DNA from: Planctomycetota bacterium
GTDB lineage: Bacteria > Planctomycetota > Planctomycetia > Planctomycetales > Planctomycetaceae
Direction: 5' to 3'
Assembly: GCA_023429275.1 (NCBI GenBank)
Contig: JAEYWB010000737.1
Coordinates: 1 to 6,124 of the forward strand
Length of the DNA stretch: 6,124 nt
Part shown: positions 1 through 6,124 of the stretch, piece by piece
Layout of the letters: every line of letters begins with the position of its first letter
Numbering within the stretch: the stretch's first letter is position 1
The notes under the pieces: generated by a model
The model's input: only the letters and a program-made list of their open reading frames with translations
The model's database searches: none
What the model was told of the DNA's origin: nothing
Program-made: the position numbers and the translations under genes

Positions 1-2967
1 CTTCGCGGCGACTCCGGGGAGGGGCCGGCCGACCGTGCCGAGTTTCGTCCCCTTCTGGTGGGTGTCCGAAGAGCGGTGGTCCGGAATGTTGACCGCGGCG
101 ACCGGCGAGAGCTCCGTGGTGCCGTAGCCCTCGGAGGGCATGATGCCGAACTTTTCCTTGAACTGGTGGGCGAGGTCAACCGGCAGCTTCTCCGCGCCGA
201 CGACGACGATGTCGAGCGACTTGAACTGCTCCTTGTCGACCCGTTTGATGTAGGTCTTCAGGAAGGTCGGCGTCGCCATCAGGATCGTCGCCTGGTACTT
301 CTCGACCAGCTTGCCGATCGTCCGCGCGTCGAGCGGGTTGAAGTGGTAGACGCCCCGCGGCTCGCAGCACATCGGCAGCCACATGCAGGCGGTGTAGCCG
401 AACGAGTGGAAGAACGGCAGGATCCCGAGCATGCCGTCCTTCGGCTCCAGATGCAGGAGCTGATCGATCGAGTCGAGATTCGCCGCGACGTTGTGATGCG
501 AGAGCATCACCCCCTTCGGCTCGCCGGTCGATCCCGAGGTGAAGATGATCGACAGCAGATCGTCCGGCTTGATGGAGTTGAGTCCGAGGACGCGGGTCAG
601 CAGCCACGTCGGCATGGCGAGGGCCTGCAGGCCGACGACCGCCTTGTCGACCTTGGTGACCTTGTCCTTGAGCTCGTCGATGTAGACGAACTCGGCCCCC
701 TCGACCTTGTAGGGCCGCTTCAGCAGGAACATCCGGCTCGTGAGGATGTGCTTGATCCCCGCCGCCTTGACGCAGTAGTTGAGGGTCTCGTCGCTGAGCG
801 TGTAGTTGAGGTTGCAGGCGACGCGGCGCGAGAGGCTGACCGCCATGTTGGCGATTGTCCCGCCGACCGACGGCGGCAGGAAGATGCCGATGTTCTTCTC
901 ATCCGCCCCGAACGCCTCCCGCTCGAGGACCCGTTTGGCGATCAGGCTCCGGAGGAGGAGGTCCTTCCCCGACAGCTCGCCCCCCATGGAGTCGGCGACC
1001 TTGATCCGTTTGCCTGCGGAGCGGCACTGTTCGATGAACCGGACGGGGAGAACGCGAGAAAAAGGCTTATCCGACTGCACTGCTTCGACTCCGAGCTGCT
1101 CGACAGCGAGCCGGACCTGGCTGACATCGTCCGGCTGGGGCATCGGTTTACCAAAATGGACTCCGACCCGGTAAGACCAGTGTTTCGGCCACTTCCAGAA
1201 GAATCTTCCCCCATGGAAGCTGAAAATGCTTCCCCAGAGGCCGTGGAGATAGGCCGGAATCACGGGGGCGTTTGTCCCCTCGACGATTTTCATCAGCCCC
1301 CGCTGGAAGGGCTGGAGCTGCCCGGTCCGGGTCAGGGCTCCTTCGGCGAAGATGCAGACCAGCTCCCCTTTGAGAATCGCCTCCCGGGCGGTCTTGAGGG
1401 CGGTCACGATCGACCGCGGCCCCTCGGAGGCCTTGATCGGAATGGTCTGCATGATCCCGGCCAGCCAGCCGAGGATCGGTTTCCGGGTGTAGTCGGCATA
1501 GGCAATGAACCGGACGAACCGCGACGAGCTGGTCAGCATCAGGATGCCGTCGATCCAGGAGACGTGGTTGGCGACGATCAGGGCGCCCCCCCGCTCGGGA
1601 ATGTTTTCGCGGCCGACGACTCTGAGCCGGTAGACCGTGTGGCTCGCCAGCCAGAACAGGAACCGCGCCGTCAGGTCGGGCATGAGCCGCAGGGTGTAGA
1701 TCAGCACCGGGATCGTTCCGAGGCCCGCCACGACGAAAATCCCCCCGGCGGACAGGTGGAGCTTCGCCTTGAGGACGAAGAAGACCCCCGTGGAGATGAG
1801 GATGCAGACGAAGACGACAAAGTTCGTCGCGGCGAGGATCATCCCGCGGATCCGCGGGTCGGTCCGGTGCTGGAGGTAGGCCTCGAGCGGCACGTCGAAC
1901 AGGCCGGCGCTCATGCCGAGCAACCCCAGCGACAGGGCACAGCTGTAGAACCAGAACTGCTGCGTCGCCGGGAGGTCGATCGTGACGAGCCGCCCGGTGA
2001 GGTAGACGAGAAACGAGCTGATGACGACGCCGAACGCTCCGATCGGCACGATCCCCAGCTCGACTTTCCCTTCGGACCAGATCCCGGCCAGGATGCTGCC
2101 GAGGCCGAGTCCGACGACGAGGACCGACATCAGCATCCCGACGCTCTTCTCGGGGAGGTGCAGCCACTCTTTTCCCAGGGGATCGGCGTTGAGCTGGGCC
2201 AGCGACGCGAGGAACCAGAAGAAGCCGATTCCCATGGCCGTCCGGAAGAGCTTCGTCTCGCGCCAGAGGGTGTTGAGCGCGGGAAGGGTGTGCCGGAACG
2301 GGTTCCACTCGAGCGGCCGGTCGGGCGCCCCCGGGACGAGCCGTTCGATCATGAGGGCGGTCATGGTTCCGGCAATCGCCAGTCCGATCAGGACGGCGAC
2401 GACCGGCCACTGCTCGGTGACGCTCAGTCCATCGGCGAGACCGACCTTGATGGCGTCGTAAAGCCAGTAGCCACCGATCATCCCCAGGGCGGAGCCGCAG
2501 ACGGTCACCAGGCCCATCCAGCCGTTTCCCGACGACAGCTGCCGTGGCGGGAGCAGTTCGGGAATCGCCCCGTACTTGGCCGGGGCAAATAGAGCACTCT
2601 GAGCGCCGGTGAAGAAAACGAGCACGTAAAGGAAGGTAATGCTCCCGGCCGAGAGAGCCGCCACGGCCAGGACCATGATGACGATTTCCGCGACCTTGCA
2701 CGCGATGATGATCGCCCGCTTGTTGAAACGGTCGCCGATCGAGCCCGACAGGGGGGCGAGCATCAGGTACGGGAGAGTGAACAGCGCTCCCCCGAGGGGG
2801 AGCGCCATGTCGCCCGACATCTTCCCCGTCCCCATGGCGTAGCAGATGGAGAGCCACTTGAAGATGTTGTCGTTGATGCATCCGAGGAGCTGCGTCAGCA
2901 CCAGCCCGAGGAAGCTGCGGTTCCTGAGCGGCGATCCGGAGGCCTGGCAGTCGGTCGGCGAAGTCAT
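1..2967 (-). CDS. aas: LplT-like transporter / PlsC acyltransferase / acyl-ACP synthetase (Aas-like) fusion, 3' end beyond the left edge
   Basis: I read this frame codon by codon: 989 codons without a stop. The predicted inner-membrane protein would import or flip lysophospholipid, activate a fatty acid with ATP and re-acylate the lysolipid. Residues 1-430 look like a 12-helix MFS transporter of the LplT type: CINDNIFK near 30-37, GSIGDRFNKR at 75-84, the hallmark GAQSALFAPAKYG at 121-133, and GLFDVPLEAYLQHR at 355-368. Residues about 445-625 are a PlsC acyltransferase: NHVSWID with catalytic H468 and D473, FAEGALTR at 540-547 (E542, G543), and IPAYLHG at 570-576. Residues from about 640 onward are an AMP-binding ligase: phosphate loop TSGSTGEPKG at 810-819 and YGTTE at 948-952. 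The later ligase motifs (TGD and the C-terminal lysine lobe) are outside the window. The ATG at 2967 is the first in frame after a TAG at 2979-2977; no good Shine-Dalgarno precedes it. E. coli has the same functions as separate lplT and aas genes; fused forms are known in other bacteria. The family is confident; the lipid substrate is inferred. Confidence 0.95.
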   Translation of the reverse strand, partial: MTSPTDCQASGSPLRNRSFLGLVLTQLLGCINDNIFKWLSICYAMGTGKMSGDMALPLGGALFTLPYLMLAPLSGSIGDRFNKRAIIIACKVAEIVIMVLAVAALSAGSITFLYVLVFFTGAQSALFAPAKYGAIPELLPPRQLSSGNGWMGLVTVCGSALGMIGGYWLYDAIKVGLADGLSVTEQWPVVAVLIGLAIAGTMTALMIERLVPGAPDRPLEWNPFRHTLPALNTLWRETKLFRTAMGIGFFWFLASLAQLNADPLGKEWLHLPEKSVGMLMSVLVVGLGLGSILAGIWSEGKVELGIVPIGAFGVVISSFLVYLTGRLVTIDLPATQQFWFYSCALSLGLLGMSAGLFDVPLEAYLQHRTDPRIRGMILAATNFVVFVCILISTGVFFVLKAKLHLSAGGIFVVAGLGTIPVLIYTLRLMPDLTARFLFWLASHTVYRLRVVGRENIPERGGALIVANHVSWIDGILMLTSSSRFVRFIAYADYTRKPILGWLAGIMQTIPIKASEGPRSIVTALKTAREAILKGELVCIFAEGALTRTGQLQPFQRGLMKIVEGTNAPVIPAYLHGLWGSIFSFHGGRFFWKWPKHWSYRVGVHFGKPMPQPDDVSQVRLAVEQLGVEAVQSDKPFSRVLPVRFIEQCRSAGKRIKVADSMGGELSGKDLLLRSLIAKRVLEREAFGADEKNIGIFLPPSVGGTIANMAVSLSRRVACNLNYTLSDETLNYCVKAAGIKHILTSRMFLLKRPYKVEGAEFVYIDELKDKVTKVDKAVVGLQALAMPTWLLTRVLGLNSIKPDDLLSIIFTSGSTGEPKGVMLSHHNVAANLDSIDQLLHLEPKDGMLGILPFFHSFGYTACMWLPMCCEPRGVYHFNPLDARTIGKLVEKYQATILMATPTFLKTYIKRVDKEQFKSLDIVVVGAEKLPVDLAHQFKEKFGIMPSEGYGTTELSPVAAVNIPDHRSSDTHQKGTKLGTVGRPLPGVAAK
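2784..2805. repeat. Perfect 10-base inverted repeat inside the transporter coding region
   Basis: GCGCTCCCCC and GGGGGAGCGC are exact reverse complements separated by only GA, giving a very stable GC stem of about nine pairs. It lies within codons 55-61 of the fusion gene, about 160 bases after its start, and encodes ALPLGGA in a membrane helix. There is no T-tract on either side, so it is not an intrinsic terminator. It could slow translation or be chance in GC-rich DNA. Confidence 0.6.
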
Positions 2968-3370
2968 TCCGCGGTTCTATGGCGAAGGAGGGAGGAGTCG
3001 GCAGAGGTCAGGGCGGACGGGGCGGGGAGCCCTCACGCGGAATCTGAGGGAATCGGCTCGATTTCGAAGGAAAGTCTAGCCCCGGCCGGTCGGACAGGAA
3101 ACGAGTCCCCGGGGGAGGAAGGGAGTTCGAGCCCGGTCGAATCGGAGAGACTGGTCCAGGCCGACCGCATTCTACCGGTCATCGCGGCATCCGCGGAAAG
3201 GACCGCACGATCGGCAAAAGCGGTGAATGCGCTGGGGACGGTGCGCCCGGGACAGGAGGACTCATGGTCACGCGGCACTCGATTCCGTCGAACGGCCGGC
3301 AGCTTCTGTGACTCGATCGCTCTGGCGCGGTGCCCGCGTGCAAGGTTGCTTCGTTTTCCCCGGGAGTCCG

Positions 3371-3398
3371 TTCCCGGTGCGGGGGGCCGAGGTACTAT
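3371..3398 (+). promoter_or_regulatory. Candidate sigma70-type promoter for the secreted protein gene
   Basis: TACTAT at 3393-3398 matches five of six -10 positions and is an AT-rich island in GC-rich DNA. TTCCCG at 3371-3376, 16 bases upstream, is a weak -35 with three of six matches. Transcription would begin near 3405, just before the signal peptide. If this is real, TTG 3346 and the upstream GTG codons cannot be the start on this transcript. A CCGGGA/TCCCGG inverted repeat (3360-3377) overlaps the -35 and could be an operator or chance. Confidence 0.3.
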
Positions 3399-3413
3399 AC
3401 GGCCACCTTTTCC

Positions 3414-3419
3414 AGGGAG
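3414..3419 (+). promoter_or_regulatory. Shine-Dalgarno-like AGGGAG upstream of the unusual ATC start candidate
   Basis: AGGGAG ends seven bases before the in-frame ATC at 3427, a normal spacing for a ribosome binding site. It is the best purine-rich match near the beginning of the signal peptide, and it is the reason 3427 was chosen as the provisional start. The same bases overlap an out-of-frame GTG at 3419-3421, which would start the protein if one base were missing downstream. Confidence 0.25.
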
Positions 3420-3426
3420 TGACGAC

Positions 3427-3534
3427 ATCCGAGCCCCCATCTTCGCGCCCGCGACGTTTCTTCCCCGCAGGGGCCTTTCCCTCATCCTCGTCGTGGCGCT
3501 GACGCTGCTTGCGTTCTCGCCCGCGGTCAGGGGA
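3427..3534 (+). other. Signal peptide coding region of the secreted protein
   Basis: The segment encodes two arginines (PRRG) followed by about 17 hydrophobic residues and small residues before the mature part begins at ETFEID. Both S-P-A before V34 and V-R-G before E37 would suit signal peptidase I. No lipobox cysteine is present, so this is not a lipoprotein signal. The N-terminal limit depends on the unresolved start codon. Confidence 0.7.
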
Positions 3535-6124
3535 GAGACTTTCGAGATCGACCTTCAGAAGAGGGACTCTCTGAAGGGGTGGCGGGCGCTGCACGACCTG
3601 GCCCCTGTGGAAAAGACTGCCGAGGGGCTGCGACTCGTTTCGACCGGCGATGACCCGTATTGCCAGAGCCCGGTCCTGGAGCCGCCGGCTGACAAGCCGC
3701 TCGTCCTGACGATCCGGGCCCGGTCGGCGACCGGCGGGCCGATGCAGGTCTTCTTCTATCCGGACCGCGGCGGATCGACCGAGGCCGATTCCGTCCGGCT
3801 CCTCCTTCCGGCGGGGGACTGGCAGGAGATCTCGACCGTTCTGCCGGTGCTTCCTGAAAAGACGCGGCTGCGGATCGATCCCCCGGCCGGGACGACCGAC
3901 CTTTCGTGGCTGAGGCTGGAGCCCCGGCTGATCATCGAGCCTCCCGCCTGGGCGAAGCCCTCCTTCGAGGCCCTGCCCGAAACCAGTCCGTCGATCCGCT
4001 CGGGACGCGGCTGGCTGAGGCACGCGGGGGACCGCTGGAACGTCTTTGACCTCGGCTTCGAGTCTCCCTCGATGGAGGGAGGCCTCCGGCGGATCGCCTC
4101 GGGACATCCCGATCTGCGCGTGGCCTACGGGAAGGAGGGGGACGTCCGGTGGCTCCGTCTCGAAGGAGCCGAGTGCCGCGTGACACAGTTCGGAGACCGG
4201 ATCGAGTCGTTCGCGCGGGTGACCGATCCGGATGGCGGCATCTGGAGTCTGCGACAGTCATTCGCCCCCGGTCCGCGTCCCGGATCGTTCGTGGTCGAGG
4301 CGACGGTCGAGTGCGACCACGACCGGGATCTGTTCCTCGTCCCGCTCCTGGTCGTCTGTCCCGGGGCCGGCACAACCGGTGAGGCGAAGACACAGGGGCT
4401 GCTGGCGGGGGTGGAGTACCTCGACAACGAGCCGAGCAGCTCGACCGCCGACATCGCCGGTCCGCTTCACGAACGCCGCGTCCCGATCCGGACGAAGCTG
4501 ACCTTTCCCCTGATGGCGGTGCAGCATGACGGGGCCTTCGCCGCCCTCGCCTGGGAGCAATCCGCGGCGGTCGCCCCGCTCTTCGACTCCCCCGATCGAA
4601 CGTTCGGCTCCGGCGCCCATGTGATGGGGCTGATCGCCCCGGGGACCGACCTCAACCTCCGCAGCGACGGCGCGGTCTATCCGTTCCGGCCGCGGCATCT
4701 CCCGGCCGGCCAGTCGATCACGGCCCGCGCGACGCTTCTGGTGGGGGAGGGAAAGACCGTGATCCCGGCCGTGCAGGAGTACGTGGCCCTCCGCGGTCTT
4801 CCCGAGCTTCCCGGAACAGACACCCTGCAGGACTACGTCCGGCTCGCCGCGCGGGGCTGGCTCGACAGCCCGATCCGGGCGGGAGACCGCTTCCGCCATG
4901 CCCTCCCGGCGGAACGCTTTGCCGCTCATCCGGCGAGCGATGCCGCCTGGATGATGGAACAGCTCGCGACCCTGACGGACGACGACGCCCTGCGGCAGCG
5001 GCTGACCGCGACGGCCGCCGACGCCTGGAAGGTGGTGGATGGCCGCAACATCGACGCCCATCGCGTCGGCCATACGGCTCTGCCGGTCGGCTCGCTCCTT
5101 CGCCCAAGTCTCGAGGCGAACCTGGGGGCTGCCCGTCAACGGGCTCGAGGTCTTCTGGGCCGATTCAACGGCGAGGGGAGAATCCTGTATCACCCGCGCC
5201 CCGAGGTCGACTACAGCCGGACGCACTGGTCGAAGGAGGCGAATGGCCTTGAAGCCCAGGTCGTCGCGCAGCTCCTGGAAGAGGCCGCCTTCTGCGGCGA
5301 CCGGACATTGATCCGCCAGGCCCTCGAGAGGCTGCGGGGGCTCGACCGGTTCGCCACGACCGTCCCCCGCGGTGCCCAGACCTGGGAGGTTCCGCTCCAC
5401 ACTCCCGACATCCTGGCCGCCTCACACCTCGTCCGGGCCTATGTCCTCGGCTATGAGCTCTCCGGCGACAAGACTCTGCTGGAATCCGCCCGCGACTGGG
5501 CCTGGACCGGCGTCCCGTTCGTCTACCTGGTGAACCCGACCGACCAGCCGGTCGGTCCTTACGCGACCATCGCCGTGCTGGGAGCGACGAACTGGGAGGC
5601 CCCGCTCTGGATCGGACTCCCGGTGCAGTGGTGCGGCCTCTGCTACGCCGATGCCCTGCTCCGCCTCGCGCGACACGACGTGGAGGGCCCGTGGACAAAG
5701 CTCGCGCACGGGATCGGCCGCAGCGGAATCCAGCAGGTCTACCCGGCCGATCATCCAAGCGGCGGGTTGCTGCCGGATTCGTTCACGCTCGAGATCCAGC
5801 ACCGGAACATTTTCGATATCAGTCCGGCGACGCTGCACCCCGTTGCTGTCGCGGCGCTGACCGGAGCCCGTCCGTACGATTTCGCGACGGTCGACGGCGG
5901 ACGGATCCTCGTCCATGCCGCCGGCCAGCTCAAAGAGGTGGTCGACTCGGGAACGACGCTCCGGATCGACGTTCTCCCCTGGTCGCGGTCCCCCTCGACT
6001 CTGCTGATCCACGGCGTCGGGAAGGTCGCGGCCGTCCGGCAGAACGGTGAGCCGGTCCCGGAAGCAGAACGCCGGTTCGTGGCCGAAACGGGCTCGCTCC
6101 TGCTGACGATTGACGGCCGGGCGA
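3427..6124 (+). CDS. Secreted multidomain protein with a six-hairpin glycosidase-like region, family unassigned; start uncertain, 3' end beyond the right edge
   Basis: The frame is open from well upstream of the gene to the right edge, about 899 codons from 3427. I number residues from the ATC at 3427. Residues 12-36 form a classic export signal: LPRRG, then a hydrophobic stretch LSLILVVALTLLAFSPA, with likely cleavage near A33 or G36. Residues 39-168 are beta-rich and start FEIDLQKRDSLKGW, like a carbohydrate-binding or lectin-like jelly roll. Residues about 190-455 are a second beta-rich region. Residues about 463-810 are helical with tryptophan-rich turns: HWSKEANGLEAQ at 600-611, TWEVPLHTPD at 652-661 and TNWEAPLW around 721-728. 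This pattern recalls (alpha/alpha)6-barrel glycosidases and polysaccharide lyases. E654, H658, D661 and E724 are possible active-site residues, but that is a guess. From about 820 a beta-rich region begins. Substrate and reaction are unknown; polysaccharide binding or breakdown in the periplasm or outside the cell is an inference. The start could instead be TTG 3346, GTG 3241 or GTG 3223. Confidence 0.8.
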   Translation, partial: MRAPIFAPATFLPRRGLSLILVVALTLLAFSPAVRGETFEIDLQKRDSLKGWRALHDLAPVEKTAEGLRLVSTGDDPYCQSPVLEPPADKPLVLTIRARSATGGPMQVFFYPDRGGSTEADSVRLLLPAGDWQEISTVLPVLPEKTRLRIDPPAGTTDLSWLRLEPRLIIEPPAWAKPSFEALPETSPSIRSGRGWLRHAGDRWNVFDLGFESPSMEGGLRRIASGHPDLRVAYGKEGDVRWLRLEGAECRVTQFGDRIESFARVTDPDGGIWSLRQSFAPGPRPGSFVVEATVECDHDRDLFLVPLLVVCPGAGTTGEAKTQGLLAGVEYLDNEPSSSTADIAGPLHERRVPIRTKLTFPLMAVQHDGAFAALAWEQSAAVAPLFDSPDRTFGSGAHVMGLIAPGTDLNLRSDGAVYPFRPRHLPAGQSITARATLLVGEGKTVIPAVQEYVALRGLPELPGTDTLQDYVRLAARGWLDSPIRAGDRFRHALPAERFAAHPASDAAWMMEQLATLTDDDALRQRLTATAADAWKVVDGRNIDAHRVGHTALPVGSLLRPSLEANLGAARQRARGLLGRFNGEGRILYHPRPEVDYSRTHWSKEANGLEAQVVAQLLEEAAFCGDRTLIRQALERLRGLDRFATTVPRGAQTWEVPLHTPDILAASHLVRAYVLGYELSGDKTLLESARDWAWTGVPFVYLVNPTDQPVGPYATIAVLGATNWEAPLWIGLPVQWCGLCYADALLRLARHDVEGPWTKLAHGIGRSGIQQVYPADHPSGGLLPDSFTLEIQHRNIFDISPATLHPVAVAALTGARPYDFATVDGGRILVHAAGQLKEVVDSGTTLRIDVLPWSRSPSTLLIHGVGKVAAVRQNGEPVPEAERRFVAETGSLLLTIDGRA
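5538..5557. repeat. Perfect 8-base inverted repeat inside the secreted protein gene
   Basis: GACCGACC and GGTCGGTC flank the four-base loop AGCC. It falls in the helical region, where it encodes PTDQPVG. No T-tract follows. It is probably a by-product of GC-rich codons. Confidence 0.45.

Larger units (their letters stand above)
2968..3426. other. Divergent intergenic region with no supported gene
   Basis: This stretch separates the two divergent genes and must hold the promoters of both. Short open frames cross it on both strands, but they have arginine-, serine- and proline-rich, low-complexity translations and overlap the genes on either side, so I do not call any of them. The plus-strand frame of the secreted gene has no stop across the whole gap, so no stop codon limits how far upstream that gene could begin. 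The only suggestive motifs are a -10-like TACTAT at 3393-3398, a small inverted repeat at 3360-3377, and, on the minus strand, a TAGAAT (3174 to 3169) with no convincing -35 partner. I see no tRNA-like or riboswitch-like fold and no terminator. Confidence 0.75.

Noticed and set aside
58..2592. An 844-codon open frame on the plus strand opposite the fusion gene
   Set aside because: It is in exact codon register antisense to the real gene. Stops there would require TTA, CTA or TCA codons in the real gene, which GC-rich codon choice almost eliminates. Its translation is charged, low-complexity sequence (runs of D, E, R, P) with no motif, while the minus strand carries several intact enzyme motifs.
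1148..2881. A 577-codon open frame on the minus strand
   Set aside because: It is a frame-shifted reading of the same strand as the fusion gene, rich in R, H, P and G, with no domain signature. The transporter and acyltransferase motifs are in the neighbouring frame.
2974..2979. TAGAAC on the minus strand as a -10 box just before the fusion gene
   Set aside because: It ends only a few bases before the ATG and has no -35 match at a suitable distance.
2846..3079. A 77-codon plus-strand open frame, and a 91-codon one at 3227-3502, in and around the gap
   Set aside because: The first overlaps the start of the fusion gene on the opposite strand; the second ends inside the signal peptide region in another frame. 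Neither has a protein-like composition. The second matters only because its frame contains GTG 3419, discussed as a possible true start.
3033..3485. A 150-codon minus-strand open frame covering much of the intergenic gap
   Set aside because: It overlaps the signal peptide coding region of the secreted gene, is arginine- and proline-rich, and shows no recognisable domain.
4258..5400. A 380-codon open frame on the minus strand within the secreted protein gene, with similar shorter ones nearby
   Set aside because: Translations are R/G/P-rich without motifs. The plus-strand frame is continuous over the whole stretch, with a signal peptide and protein-like hydrophobic patterning.

Overview
The window looks like part of a high-GC bacterial chromosome, most likely from a planctomycete. 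This lineage call is an inference from three things: the N-terminal LplT-like transporter + acyltransferase + acyl-ACP synthetase fusion, a large secreted protein with a six-hairpin-like layout, and the absence of clear Shine-Dalgarno sequences. No rRNA, tRNA or other lineage marker is present to confirm it.

The layout is simple: two large, divergently transcribed genes, both cut by the window edges, separated by about 460 bases. The left half (2967 down to 1, minus strand) is one uninterrupted reading frame of 989 codons. It encodes a 12-helix major-facilitator transporter like LplT, then a PlsC-type acyltransferase, then an AMP-forming acyl-ACP synthetase like Aas. The C-terminal end of the adenylating domain lies beyond the left edge. 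The predicted role is salvage of lysophospholipid: flipping it across the inner membrane and re-acylating it there.

The right half (about 3427 to the right edge, plus strand) is one open frame of about 899 codons. It encodes an exported protein with a signal peptide, a beta-rich N-terminal region, a second beta-rich region, an alpha-helical region resembling six-hairpin glycosidases or polysaccharide lyases, and the start of a further beta-rich region. I cannot assign a family or substrate. Its start codon is a real problem: no ATG, GTG or TTG lies where the signal peptide needs one.

The two genes show no obvious functional link beyond a shared upstream region. I saw no mobile element, CRISPR array, RNA gene or phage gene, and no evidence of a new multi-gene system. 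The many other long open frames on both strands are shadows produced by GC-rich third codon positions.
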